Source: Methylomonas paludis (GTDB taxonomy: Bacteria; Pseudomonadota; Gammaproteobacteria; Methylococcales; Methylomonadaceae). Taken from it: a stretch of DNA of 64,000 nucleotides. Shown piece after piece: positions 54,930 through 63,883 of this stretch. The stretch spans positions 1,488,001-1,552,000 of the forward strand of contig NZ_CP073754.1 in assembly GCF_018734325.1 (NCBI RefSeq), given 5' to 3'. Within the stretch, counting starts at the first letter, position 1. Each line of letters starts with the position of its first letter. The notes below the pieces were generated by a model, which was not told where the DNA came from, did not search any database, and saw only the letters and a list, made by a program, of their open reading frames with translations. The position numbers and the translations under genes were made by a program.

Positions 54930-55348
54930 GACCAGGTTTCTGCCGTCAATGTTTGGTACAGATCAATAGCATCAGCAATAAAATCCACCATCAGCGCCAA
55001 GGCAATCTTGGCTTTTTCACCATCGTAGTCATGTGATGGTTGAATTCGGGCATCGGCATAATTCAACCATTGTTCGGTGGGGGCATGAAGTAGGTGGTTT
55101 TCGGCAGCAATGCGGAAAATCGGTTTAGGGCTGTTGGGTACATCCGGTAAACCCAGGATTTCAATTAAATAGCGTTTTAAATGTTTCCAAAGGCAGTCAT
55201 AGCAGGTTTCAAAGCGTTGAATCACCGATTCGGCAATCGCTTCTTTATCCAGCGTCGTTAAATTGCTGCGCTGGACAGAGCCTTGAAAATTGGCAAATTG
55301 TAATTCCAATTGTTGCAGCGATTTTTTGAATTTTTGGTAATCAATCAT
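54914..55348 (-). CDS. HEPN-type protein (HI0074 family, nucleotidyltransferase substrate-binding)
   Basis: 144 helical residues beginning MIDYQKFKKSLQQLELQFAN. The sequence RIQPSHDY (about residue 105) fits the RX4HXY RNase motif of HEPN toxins. ETCYDCLWKHLKRYLIEILG is the helix typical of the HI0074 group. The pair with the MNT gene is a toxin-antitoxin module. The frame is open to 55423, but the family start is the ATG at 55348. Confidence 0.82.
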   Translation of the reverse strand: MIDYQKFKKSLQQLELQFANFQGSVQRSNLTTLDKEAIAESVIQRFETCYDCLWKHLKRYLIEILGLPDVPNSPKPIFRIAAENHLLHAPTEQWLNYADARIQPSHDYDGEKAKIALALMVDFIADAIDLYQTLTAETWSCPLN

Positions 55349-55459
55349 GGGCTGGGCTAGGCGATTAACGCTGATTATTGTCCAATAGAGCAGAGCAAGC
55401 AAGGCGTAAGTGCCTGAACTCATCTGTCCTGAGCTGGTGGATTGATTATATATCTATTT

Positions 55460-55545
55460 TCAAACAGCTTCTAAAGTCACATGCACGCGCTGACCAATTG
55501 CTACGGCAGCGTTGACCAGTGCATTCATAAAGAAATTTGATACCC
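55460..55545 (-). pseudogene. C-terminal fragment of an XRE-type antitoxin
   Basis: Read leftward: FFMNALVNAAVAIGQRVHVT then LEAV and a stop. This resembles the end of XRE/HigA-like antitoxins (FSIDALVNAAxAIGQxVHxELEAA). No helix-turn-helix or toxin gene remains next to it. The call rests on one short match. Confidence 0.35.
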
Positions 55546-55703
55546 GGTAAATTCCTGATGAATTTTGAACTCAAATTTCTGCATTTGCCTGTTACAGTTA
55601 ATATATAGGTATAAGCTATAGATTCATAGAAAGTTGGTATTTTACTTCTAGCTTAACTAGTTGTTTAATAGACCTCACCAACACTAACTCATACGAGAAA
55701 ACT

Positions 55704-56030
55704 ATGAAACAAGCAAAATTAATTGTGATCTACCCAACTCCTACCGATTTGAAAGAGTTTGAAAAACGCTATGCAGAAGAGCATGTACCAATGGCGGTAG
55801 AAAAGCTGGCCGGCAAAACCAAATTTGTGGCTTCGCTGATTACCGGTGCGGCTGGAGGGGCGGCAGCACCCTATCATCGGATAGCCGAAGTTTATTTTCC
55901 ATCGGCAGCTGATCTGGTTGCCTGTTTGAATTCAGCAGGTGGTCAGGAAACGGCTCAACATGCAGTGGCTATTTCCACCGGCGGCGCACCCTTATTCCTG
56001 ACTGCCGAAGTCGAGACATTTGATTTTTAG
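55704..56030 (+). CDS. EthD family protein
   Basis: 108 residues, the ferredoxin-like alpha/beta barrel of EthD: KLIVIYPTPTDLKEFEKRYA then EEHVPMAVEKL (the family's xxYxxxHxP motif) and PYHRIAEVYFPSAADLVACL. EthD proteins are small dimeric proteins linked to ether degradation or of unknown role. Monocistronic; a perfect palindromic repeat follows. Confidence 0.85.
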   Translation: MKQAKLIVIYPTPTDLKEFEKRYAEEHVPMAVEKLAGKTKFVASLITGAAGGAAAPYHRIAEVYFPSAADLVACLNSAGGQETAQHAVAISTGGAPLFLTAEVETFDF

Positions 56031-56040
56031 TCACAAAGGT

Positions 56041-56071
56041 AGCCTCGATGCCGCGTTGCGGCATCGAGGCT
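56041..56071. repeat. Palindromic repeat, family A (copy 5), perfect 14-bp stem
   Basis: AGCCTCGATGCCGC / GCGGCATCGAGGCT with a 3-nt loop, 10 bp after the EthD gene. A compact version of family A. Confidence 0.75.
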
Positions 56072-56197
56072 AGGCTGACTTTGTTGTCGGGGTGTGTCCA
56101 ATACCGACCGGACACGCCCCCGGCAGCTAAATTTTCAATAGTTACCCACGCTGTCACACATCCGGTAAAATAAGCCTATTTCCAGCAACCCCGGCTT

Positions 56198-58027
56198 ATG
56201 CGCATTCAGGCTTTACCTACTCAACTTGTTAATCAGATTGCCGCCGGCGAAGTGGTGGAACGGCCTGCGTCTGTGGTTAAGGAGCTGGTGGAAAACTGTT
56301 TTGATGCCGGCGCCAGTCAAATTCATCTGGATATAGAGCAGGGCGGTTTGCGGCAGATTCGGATTCGCGATAACGGCTGCGGTATTTTTAAAGAAGATTT
56401 AGGCTTGGCCTTGTCGCGTCATGCCACCAGTAAAATCAGCTCGCTTGCCGATCTGGAACAAGTGTTGAGTATGGGGTTTCGCGGTGAAGCCTTGCCTAGC
56501 ATCAGTTCCGTGGCCCGGCTGAGTCTGATTTCCCGAACGGCTGATGCGGCTTGCGCCTGGAAGGTCAGCGCCGACGGCAGCGAAACCGAACTGGACCCGC
56601 AGCCAGACCCGCACCCGCCCGGTACCACTGTGGATGTGCGTGATCTGTTTTATAACACCCCGGCCCGGCGCAAATTTTTAAAAACCGAAAAAACCGAATT
56701 TGCCCATATTGAGGCGTTGATTCAAAAACTGGCCCTCAGCCGTTTTGATGTGGGTTTTGTGCTGCAACATAATCAAAAGGAAGTGCTTAATTTCAAACCG
56801 GCTGCCGATGATGCCGCCCGCCTGAAACGGGTGGCAGGGGTGTGTGGGCCGCAGTTTGTGGAAAATGCCGTGACTATTGATTTTAGCGCCTCCGGCCTGG
56901 AATTGAGCGGTTGGGTGGGCCTGCCTACCTTTTCCCGCAGTCAACCGGATATGCAGTTTTTTTATGTCAATGGCCGTTTGATCAAGGACAGACTGGTGGC
57001 GCATGCCATCAAACAGGCTTATCAGGATGTGCTGTATCATGGCCGGCATCCGGTGTTTGTGCTGTATCTGAATCTGGACCCGGCACTGGTGGATGTTAAC
57101 GCCCATCCGGCCAAACTGGAAGTGCGGTTTAGGGAAGGCCGGATGGTGCATGATTTTCTGTTTCAGGCATTGCATCGCAGTCTGGCCGCGCAGCGACCCG
57201 AAGCCGCTGGCCCGGAACTCAAAATAGTGGATTTTGCCGAGCCGGCCCAAGTGCAGACCCTGCTGCCGCTGGACCATCCTGGTGAGTCTCAGCCGCCTCG
57301 GTCGGCAAATCTGTCAAGTTACGCGCCTAGGCCGGCCAGTGCGGTGTTTGGTAAGGCCGCTGTAAACGAACAGATCAACCGATACAGCCAGTTGTATTCG
57401 ACTCCCGTGCCTGAGCCACAACAGCCAAGCCCAGCAGGGGCAATTCCACCGCTGGGTTATGCCTTGGCGCATATCCACAATATCTATATTCTGGCCGAAA
57501 CTGCCCAAGGTGTGATCCTGGTGGATGCCCATGCTGCCCATGAACGCATTACCTACGAACGTCTGAAACTGCAATATCAGCAACATAGCCTAGTGTCGCA
57601 GCCTTTGTTATTACCGATCCGTTTGTCCGTCAGCGTTGCCGAAGCCGAGCTGGCTGAACAGGAACAGGCGTTTTTTACCGAGCTGGGTTTTGAAGTGAAT
57701 CGGGCCGGGCCGGAAACCCTGGTGTTGCGGGCTACACCGGCTATTTTGGCAAAAACCGATGTCGATCAATTGCTGCGCGATATGTTGGCCGATATGCTGA
57801 CTCTTGGATTTAGCCATAAGGCTCAGGAAAAAATTAATGCCGTGCTGGCCGGTATGGCCTGCCATGCTGCGGTGCGTGCCAAACGCAAACTCAGTATCGA
57901 AGAAATGAATGCCTTGCTGCGCGATATGGAACAAACCGAACGTATCGGCCAGTGCAATCATGGCCGGCCCACCTGGGTGGCGCTGAGCCATCAGGATCTG
58001 GACCGGTTTTTCATGCGCGGGCAATAA
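56198..58027 (+). CDS. mutL: DNA mismatch repair protein MutL
   Basis: 609 residues. The N-terminal GHKL ATPase has LVNQIAAGEVVERPASVVKE, ENCFDAGASQI (motif I), DNGCGI (motif II) and GFRGEALPSI (motif III). A proline-rich linker covers about 370-420. The C-terminal dimer domain contains QEKINAVLAGMACHAAVRA. The endonuclease motif DQHAAHERxxxE is replaced by VDAHAAHERITYE, and the rest of the metal site (CPHGRP) appears as CNHGRPT, so nicking activity is uncertain. It is immediately followed by miaA. Confidence 0.96.
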   Translation: MRIQALPTQLVNQIAAGEVVERPASVVKELVENCFDAGASQIHLDIEQGGLRQIRIRDNGCGIFKEDLGLALSRHATSKISSLADLEQVLSMGFRGEALPSISSVARLSLISRTADAACAWKVSADGSETELDPQPDPHPPGTTVDVRDLFYNTPARRKFLKTEKTEFAHIEALIQKLALSRFDVGFVLQHNQKEVLNFKPAADDAARLKRVAGVCGPQFVENAVTIDFSASGLELSGWVGLPTFSRSQPDMQFFYVNGRLIKDRLVAHAIKQAYQDVLYHGRHPVFVLYLNLDPALVDVNAHPAKLEVRFREGRMVHDFLFQALHRSLAAQRPEAAGPELKIVDFAEPAQVQTLLPLDHPGESQPPRSANLSSYAPRPASAVFGKAAVNEQINRYSQLYSTPVPEPQQPSPAGAIPPLGYALAHIHNIYILAETAQGVILVDAHAAHERITYERLKLQYQQHSLVSQPLLLPIRLSVSVAEAELAEQEQAFFTELGFEVNRAGPETLVLRATPAILAKTDVDQLLRDMLADMLTLGFSHKAQEKINAVLAGMACHAAVRAKRKLSIEEMNALLRDMEQTERIGQCNHGRPTWVALSHQDLDRFFMRGQ

Positions 58028-58972
58028 ATGCAGGCACTTCAACCACTACCCGTCATTTTATTGATGGGGCCGACCTGTTCCGGCAAAACCGCACTGGCAG
58101 TGGCCCTGGCTCAGGCATTGGCCGGCGAAATCATTAGTGTCGATTCAGCCCTGGTGTATCGCGGCATGGATATCGGTACCGCCAAACCTACGCTGGCCGA
58201 GCGCGGCGGCATTCGCCATCATTTACTGGATTGTCTGGAACCCACCGCAAATTTTTCCACCGGTGAATTTCGCAGCCAAGCCTTAGCCTTGATTGCCGAT
58301 ATATATGCACGCGGTAAGTTGCCGATTTTAGCTGGCGGCACCATGCTTTACTTCAGCGCTTTGACCCAGGGCTTGGCGCAATTGCCGGGGGCTGATGCCG
58401 GGATTCGGGAGCGCCTGGAGCAGGAACTGCAAGCGCTGGGTAAACAGGCTTTGCATGATAGGCTGGCGGAATTGGACCCAGAGGCGGCGGCCCGCATCCA
58501 TGTTAATGATCCGCAACGAGTACAGCGGGCCTTGGAAGTGTATGAAATCAGTGGTCGCTCCCTGTCCAGTTATTTTCAAGCCCAGCCGGCCAACACGCTG
58601 CCTTACCGATTCATCAAAATCATCGTCGCCCCCGAGCAACGCGCTGAATTACATGAAAAAATCGCTCAGCGTTTTCAGCAGATGCTGGCCCAGGGTTTTC
58701 TTGATGAAGTAGCCGCTTTGCACGCGCGCGGCGATCTGCATCCGGGATTGCCGGCCATCCGTTGCGTTGGTTATCGCCAGGCCTGGGCGTATCTGGATGG
58801 TGAGTATGGTTATGTAGAGATGCAGGAAAAGGCCATCGCCGCCACCCGCCAGTTGGCCAAGCGTCAGTTTACCTGGTTACGCAAGGAAACCGATGCCTGC
58901 CGACTGGACAGCGCCGCGCCCGACCTGTTGGCCCAGGCTCTGGCATATATACAAGCCCAGCTTCACCCTTAA
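58028..58972 (+). CDS. miaA: tRNA dimethylallyltransferase
   Basis: 314 residues; adds dimethylallyl to A37 of tRNAs reading UNN codons. P-loop GPTCSGKTALAVAL at 14-27, DSALVYRGMDIGTAKP near 40, GGTMLYFSALTQGL near 100, and the C-terminal RYRQAW-like GYRQAWAYLDGE and RQLAKRQFTWLR. It starts right after the mutL stop, the conserved mutL-miaA order. Confidence 0.96.
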   Translation: MQALQPLPVILLMGPTCSGKTALAVALAQALAGEIISVDSALVYRGMDIGTAKPTLAERGGIRHHLLDCLEPTANFSTGEFRSQALALIADIYARGKLPILAGGTMLYFSALTQGLAQLPGADAGIRERLEQELQALGKQALHDRLAELDPEAAARIHVNDPQRVQRALEVYEISGRSLSSYFQAQPANTLPYRFIKIIVAPEQRAELHEKIAQRFQQMLAQGFLDEVAALHARGDLHPGLPAIRCVGYRQAWAYLDGEYGYVEMQEKAIAATRQLAKRQFTWLRKETDACRLDSAAPDLLAQALAYIQAQLHP

Positions 58973-58975
58973 GCC

Positions 58976-60106
58976 ATGTATCAGCCGGAATTAAGCAATC
59001 AGATTAGCCAGACCCCGGCTTTTGTGCTGGATGAAGCCCAGGTGCTGGCCAATCTGCAACCCTTGCTGGACATCCGCGCCGCCACCGGCTGCCGGGTGTT
59101 ATATTCCATGAAAGCCTTGCCCTGGAGCGGGCTGCTGAGCTTGTTACAACCTTATCTGGATGGGATCTCGGTCAGCTCCTTGTTCGAAGCCCGGCTGGCG
59201 AAGGAAGTGATGGGGGCAGCTACCGGCGTGCATCTCACCACACCAGGTTTGCGTGAGGCAGAATTTGCCGAATTAAGCCGGTTATGCACTCATATTAGTT
59301 TTAATTCTTTAAGCCAGTATCAGCGCCTGCAAGGGCAGGGCGGGGCCTATGCCCCAGGCCTACGGCTAAATCCGCAATTGTCGTTTGCCGCCGATCCGCG
59401 TTACGACCCCTGCCGACCGCATTCCAAACTGGGCGTAGTATTGGCCGATTTGGCTAAGGGTTTGCCGCATGGGATTACCGGGCTGCATGTGCATACGGTG
59501 TTCGGCTGCTGCGATTTTCAACCCTTGCTGGCTACCATAGCCCATATCAGGCCATTGTTGGCGGCACAGCCTGATTTGCAATGGCTGAATCTGGGCGGCG
59601 GTTATCTGTATCACAGCATTGCCGAGCTGAACATTATTATCCAGCAGATCAACAGCTTACGCGCCGAATTTGGTGTGCAAATCTATCTGGAACCGGGTAA
59701 GGCCCTGGTCGGCAATGCCGGTTATCTGGTCAGCACTGTGCTGGATAGTTTTAACAGTGACGGCAAAACCGTGCTGGTGCTGGATACCAGTGTCAATCAT
59801 CATCCGGAAGTGTTTGAATATCAACGTGCGCCGCAATTGCTGAATGAAGCGGCGGCAGGTGAAACCGCGTTACTGGTCGGCAGCAGCTGTCTGGCCGGCG
59901 ATGTATTTGGCGAATACCGCTTTACCGCTTTACCCCAAGTAGGTGAGCGGGTAGTGTTTAGCGATTGTGGTGCTTATACCCTGATCAAGGCCAATCGTTT
60001 TAATGGCTATAATCTGCCGGCCATTTACCGGCTGGCTCAAGGACAAATGCAATTATGCCGCGAGTATGATTATCAGGAGTATCGGCAGCAATGGCGTTCA
60101 GTATGA
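58976..60106 (+). CDS. nspC: Carboxynorspermidine decarboxylase
   Basis: PLP enzyme, 376 residues, fold III (alanine racemase type). TPAFVLDEAQVLANLQPLLD at the start, the PLP lysine in YSMKALPWSG (about 45), RLNPQLSFAADPRYDP, LHVHTVFGCCDF and LGGGYLYH. The C-terminal active-site segment is VGSSCLAGDVFGEY. It makes norspermidine or spermidine by the carboxy route. The aspartate beta-semialdehyde-linked dehydrogenase partner is not in the window. The gene lies 3 bp after miaA. Confidence 0.92.
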   Translation: MYQPELSNQISQTPAFVLDEAQVLANLQPLLDIRAATGCRVLYSMKALPWSGLLSLLQPYLDGISVSSLFEARLAKEVMGAATGVHLTTPGLREAEFAELSRLCTHISFNSLSQYQRLQGQGGAYAPGLRLNPQLSFAADPRYDPCRPHSKLGVVLADLAKGLPHGITGLHVHTVFGCCDFQPLLATIAHIRPLLAAQPDLQWLNLGGGYLYHSIAELNIIIQQINSLRAEFGVQIYLEPGKALVGNAGYLVSTVLDSFNSDGKTVLVLDTSVNHHPEVFEYQRAPQLLNEAAAGETALLVGSSCLAGDVFGEYRFTALPQVGERVVFSDCGAYTLIKANRFNGYNLPAIYRLAQGQMQLCREYDYQEYRQQWRSV

Positions 60107-60124
60107 ATGCGGATTTATCGGCTT

Positions 60125-60466
60125 ATGCATGAAATATCCTTATGCGAAAATGTGTTGCTGGCGCTGGAGCAACAGGCGCTGGCCCAGCAGTTTAGCAAGG
60201 TCAACCGCATTTGCCTGGAAATCGGCGTGTTGGCGGCGGTGGATATTGAAGCGTTCCGGTTTGGCTTTGCCGCTGTGATGCGCGGCAGTTTGGCTGAGCA
60301 GGCAGTTCTGGAAATCAGCGAACTGCCGGCCAGGGGCAGATGTTTAAACTGTGGGGTGGAAAGTGTGATACAACAGCGCTACGATGTCTGTCCGCAGTGC
60401 GGCGCAGCCCCTTTGCAGATAAGCAGTGGCGAACAAATGCGGATTAAAGAATTGGAGGTTGAATAA
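60125..60466 (+). CDS. hypA: Hydrogenase nickel incorporation protein HypA
   Basis: 113 residues. The N-terminal [10 protein letters not shown] carries the nickel-binding His2. The zinc site is CLNCGVES...CPQCG (two CxxC). Because His2 must follow the initiator, ATG 60125 is the start, not the in-frame start at 60107. It delivers nickel with HypB to [NiFe]-hydrogenase. First gene of hypABCDE. Confidence 0.95.
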   Translation: MHEISLCENVLLALEQQALAQQFSKVNRICLEIGVLAAVDIEAFRFGFAAVMRGSLAEQAVLEISELPARGRCLNCGVESVIQQRYDVCPQCGAAPLQISSGEQMRIKELEVE

Positions 60467-60467
60467 T

Positions 60468-61244
60468 ATGTGTGGGGTTTGCGGTTGTGGGACAGAGCAT
60501 CAGCATGAACACGGCGTAGGGCATCAACATGCCGATGGCGTTGCCGGCCACACCCATGCGCCGGGTTTAAGCCAGGCGCGTATGGTGAAAATAGAACAAG
60601 ATATTTTTGCCGAAAATAACCGCTATGCCGCCCAAAATCGCCGCTATTTCAATGCCCAGGGTATGCTGGCCTTGAATTTGGTTTCCAGTCCCGGTTCGGG
60701 TAAAACCAGTCTGCTGACCGCAACCATAGCCCTATTACAGGATAGTCTGGCGCTGGCCGTGATAGAAGGCGATCAGCAAACCAGTCTGGATGCCGAGCGG
60801 ATACGGGCCACCGGAGTACCGGCGGTGCAAATCAATACCGGTAAAGGCTGTCATCTGGATGCGCACCGGGTGGGGCATAGTCTGGACAGTCTGCCGGCTC
60901 AGCCGGGCAGTATTGTGTTTATTGAAAATGTCGGTAATCTGGTATGCCCGGCTGGTTTTGATTTGGGTGAAGCACATAAAGTGGTGATTTTGTCGGTCAC
61001 TGAAGGCGAGGACAAGCCTTTGAAATATCCGGATATGTTTTATGCTGCCGACCTGATGCTGCTGAATAAAATTGATTTATTGGCGCATCTGGATTTTGAT
61101 GTCCAAAAATGTCTCAACTATGCCCGGCAGGTCAATCCGCGTCTGAAAGTGCTGATGGTTTCCGCCAAAACCGGCCAGGGCTTGGACGCCTGGGCCAACT
61201 GGCTAAGAGCTGAACTGGCATTGCAGGCTATTTCTTATGCCTGA
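60468..61244 (+). CDS. hypB: Hydrogenase nickel incorporation GTPase HypB
   Basis: 258 residues. It starts MCGVCGCG, the CXXCGC nickel site, followed by a His-rich stretch [20 protein letters not shown] (nickel storage). The GTPase has [11 protein letters not shown] (P-loop), [10 protein letters not shown] and NKIDLL (NKxD). ATG 60468 lies 1 bp after the hypA stop. Confidence 0.96.
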   Translation: MCGVCGCGTEHQHEHGVGHQHADGVAGHTHAPGLSQARMVKIEQDIFAENNRYAAQNRRYFNAQGMLALNLVSSPGSGKTSLLTATIALLQDSLALAVIEGDQQTSLDAERIRATGVPAVQINTGKGCHLDAHRVGHSLDSLPAQPGSIVFIENVGNLVCPAGFDLGEAHKVVILSVTEGEDKPLKYPDMFYAADLMLLNKIDLLAHLDFDVQKCLNYARQVNPRLKVLMVSAKTGQGLDAWANWLRAELALQAISYA

Positions 61245-61250
61245 TGATTT

Positions 61251-61328
61251 GTAGGGTGTTTTTGCGATAGCAAAACACCGTACACCCGCGAGGCTTCGCT
61301 GGCTTGCCTGCCGGCGCAGCCACCCTAC
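61251..61328. repeat. Inverted repeat between hypB and hypC (family C)
   Basis: GTAGGGTG (61251) and CACCCTAC (61321) are outer arms. Within them GGTGTTTTTGC / GCAAAACACC form a second hairpin. A similar GTAGGGTGGCTTCG begins at 63987 at the window edge. The element splits the hyp operon, with a 138-bp gap between hypB and hypC. Confidence 0.6.
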
Positions 61329-61382
61329 ATGGTTGCATTGGGCGCTCATTTTTTACTGGTACTTTCTAATGGTCAATTGCTT

Positions 61383-61610
61383 ATGTGTTTAGCCGTACCG
61401 GCCCAAATTATCGCCATAGACAGCGCCACTGATATGGCCACCGCCAGCCTGGGTAATGTCCGCGTGGCAGTGTCGCTGGCGCTGGTTGATGATGTGCAGG
61501 TGGGCGATTATGTGCTGGTGCATGTCGGTTACGCCTTGACCCGGCTGGATGAAGCTGAAGCCCTGCAAACCCTGGCTCTGTTTGCCGAAGCCGGTTTGCC
61601 CATGCCATGA
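61383..61610 (+). CDS. hypC: Hydrogenase assembly chaperone HypC
   Basis: 75 residues beginning MCLAVPAQIIAI, with the essential Cys2; NVRVAVSLALVDDVQVGDYV and LVHVGYALTRLDEAEA are typical. An earlier in-frame start (61329) would place Cys2 internally and is rejected. The stop overlaps the hypD start (ATGA). It carries the Fe(CN)2CO group with HypD. Confidence 0.94.
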   Translation: MCLAVPAQIIAIDSATDMATASLGNVRVAVSLALVDDVQVGDYVLVHVGYALTRLDEAEALQTLALFAEAGLPMP

Positions 61611-62713
61611 AATACCTCAGCGAATTTCGCCGCCATGATCTGGCTCAGCAATTAACCGCGGCCATTGCCGCCGCAGTCCGGCCAGAGCGCCAATACCGGC
61701 TGATGGAGTTTTGCGGCGGCCATACTCACGCCATTTATCGTTATGGTTTGCAACATTTAATGCCGGCCAATGTCGAGTTTGTGCATGGTCCCGGCTGTCC
61801 GGTCTGTGTCTTGCCGGCTGGGCGGATCGATAACATTATTCAGTTACTGGCCCAGCACGATGTCATCCTCTGTACCTACGCTGATTTAATGCGGGTGCCG
61901 GCCGGTGGCCGTAATACTTTGTTAAAAGTTAAAGCCGCCGGTGCCGATATCCGCATGGTTTATTCCACCCAGGATGCCTTGAAAATTGCCAGAGATAATC
62001 CGGGCCGGCAGGTGGTGTTTTTTGCCATCGGCTTTGAAACCACGGCGCCGGCCACTGCCGTTGCCCTGCAGCAGGCCCAAGCCGCTGGCTTGGCTAATTT
62101 TTCGGTGTTTTGCAATCATGTGCTCACCCCGGTGGCGATGCAGGCTATTCTGGATACCCTGCAGCCGGCTGTGATAGACGGCATCCTCGGCCCTTCCCAT
62201 GTCAGCAGTGTCATCGGCAGCGCCGCTTATAGCGGACTGGCCCAGCAATATGCCAAACCTATCGTCATTGCCGGTTTTGAACCGCTGGATGTGCTGCAAT
62301 CGGTATTGATGCTGATTAAGCAACTGCATCAGGGCCGCGCTGAGGTAGAAAACGAATATACCCGTGCCGTAACACCGGCAGGCAACAGCAAGGCACAGGC
62401 ACTGCTCAGCCGTACTTTCAGAGTCAGGCCGCATTTTGAATGGCGCGGCCTGGGGCTGCTGGCCGATAGCGCTTTGGCGGTACATGAGGATTATGCCGAG
62501 TTTGATGCCGAACAGCGCTTTGCCATGCCGGCAATCCAGGCCGCTGATGTCAAAGGCTGCGAATGTCCGGCCATTTTACGCGGCCAGAAAAAACCCCAGG
62601 ATTGCAAACTGCTGGGCAAAGCCTGTAATCCGGAAAACCCGCTGGGAGCCTGTATGGTATCCGCCGAAGGCGCTTGCGCCGCTTACTGGGCTTATGCCCG
62701 TCAGGCCGCATAA
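61607..62713 (+). CDS. hypD: Hydrogenase maturation protein HypD
   Basis: 368 residues. Conserved MEFCGGHTHAIYRYGL near 30, HGPGCPVCVLP near 65, FFAIGFETTAPATAVALQ, FCNHVLTPVAM, and the [4Fe-4S] cysteines near the C-terminus (CECPAILRG, DCKLLGKAC, CMVSAEGACAAYW). It acts as the scaffold for Fe(CN)2CO assembly. Overlaps hypC by 4 bp. Confidence 0.96.
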   Translation: MKYLSEFRRHDLAQQLTAAIAAAVRPERQYRLMEFCGGHTHAIYRYGLQHLMPANVEFVHGPGCPVCVLPAGRIDNIIQLLAQHDVILCTYADLMRVPAGGRNTLLKVKAAGADIRMVYSTQDALKIARDNPGRQVVFFAIGFETTAPATAVALQQAQAAGLANFSVFCNHVLTPVAMQAILDTLQPAVIDGILGPSHVSSVIGSAAYSGLAQQYAKPIVIAGFEPLDVLQSVLMLIKQLHQGRAEVENEYTRAVTPAGNSKAQALLSRTFRVRPHFEWRGLGLLADSALAVHEDYAEFDAEQRFAMPAIQAADVKGCECPAILRGQKKPQDCKLLGKACNPENPLGACMVSAEGACAAYWAYARQAA

Positions 62714-62756
62714 CTCTTGGTAGAACGCCAATCCCTGTTATTGAGATGATCTTATC

Positions 62757-63791
62757 GTGAATACCCCCGCTGCATTTCCCGCAGATGCCATTATCGATTT
62801 AAGCCACGGTGCTGGTGGCCGGGCCATGCACCGGCTGATCGAGCAAATATTTATCAAGCATTTTGATAACAACTGGTTGCGTCAGGCCAACGATCAGGCC
62901 ATGTTTGCCAGTGCCAATGGCCGCATGGTCATCAGCACCGATGCCCATGTGATTACCCCGCTGTTTTTCCCCGGTGGCGATATCGGTTCACTGGCGGTGC
63001 ACGGCACCTTAAACGATGTGGCGATGGCCGGGGCCAAGCCACTTTACCTGAGTGCCGCCTTTATTCTGGAAGCCGGACTGCCGATAGCCGATCTGGAAAG
63101 AATCGTGATTAGTATGGCCGCTGCCGCCAAGCTGGCCGGTACCCCGATTATTACCGGCGATACCAAAGTGGTCGAACGCGGCAAAGGCGATGGTGTGTAT
63201 ATCACCACCACCGGGATTGGTGTGGTGCCAGACGGGGTTAATATCGCAGCTGACCTAGCCAAGCCCGGCGATGCCGTAATAATCAGCGGTTCTATCGGCG
63301 ATCACGGTATTGCGGTGATGGCCAGCCGGGAAAATCTGCAATTCGGCACCAGCATTGTTTCCGATTCAGCGGCTTTGCATGAATTGGTGGCGGTGATGCT
63401 GGCCGCCGCTCCCGGTCAGATCCATTGTTTACGCGACCCGACCCGGGGTGGGGTGGCCGCGGTACTTAATGAACTGGCCCAGCAATCCGCAATAGGAATA
63501 CAATTAATCGAGACCGCCATTCCCATCAAGCCGGAAGTCAGCGCCGCCTGCGAATTATTGGGGCTGGACCCTTTATATGTGGCTAACGAAGGCAAGCTGC
63601 TGTGTATCTGTCAGGCTGCAGCAGTAGAGAATTTGCTCAAAGCCATGCGGGCTCACCCTTTAGGCCGCGATGCCATGCAAATCGGCACGGTGCAGGCTGA
63701 TCCATACCATTTGGTGCAAATGCAAACCGGTTTTGGTGGCCGGCGCATCGTCGATGTGCCGGTTGGTGAGCTATTACCCAGAATTTGTTAA
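62757..63791 (+). CDS. hypE: Hydrogenase maturation protein HypE
   Basis: 344 residues. IIDLSHGAGGRAMHRLIEQI at the start, the ATP-binding GGDIGSLAVHGTLNDVAMAG, GDTKVVERG, and the C-terminal PRIC ending in the catalytic cysteine that is converted to thiocyanate. A GTG start is used; it follows hypD by 43 bp. HypF, which carbamoylates HypE, is not seen in the window, nor are hydrogenase structural genes. Confidence 0.96.
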   Translation: MNTPAAFPADAIIDLSHGAGGRAMHRLIEQIFIKHFDNNWLRQANDQAMFASANGRMVISTDAHVITPLFFPGGDIGSLAVHGTLNDVAMAGAKPLYLSAAFILEAGLPIADLERIVISMAAAAKLAGTPIITGDTKVVERGKGDGVYITTTGIGVVPDGVNIAADLAKPGDAVIISGSIGDHGIAVMASRENLQFGTSIVSDSAALHELVAVMLAAAPGQIHCLRDPTRGGVAAVLNELAQQSAIGIQLIETAIPIKPEVSAACELLGLDPLYVANEGKLLCICQAAAVENLLKAMRAHPLGRDAMQIGTVQADPYHLVQMQTGFGGRRIVDVPVGELLPRIC

Positions 63792-63836
63792 GTGTTGTAA
63801 GAGCAAGGGCTACCATAACCAGCATCATCGCGACCC

Positions 63837-63883
63837 GTAGCCTCGATGCAACGCAGTGGAATCGAGGGGTTCGCAGCGTAGCC
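63837..63883. repeat. Dispersed palindromic repeat, family A (copy 6)
   Basis: GTAGCCTCGATGCAACGCAG then TGGAATCGAGGGGTTCGCAG: family A in the opposite orientation to copies 1-3. It follows hypE by about 45 bp. Confidence 0.7.
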
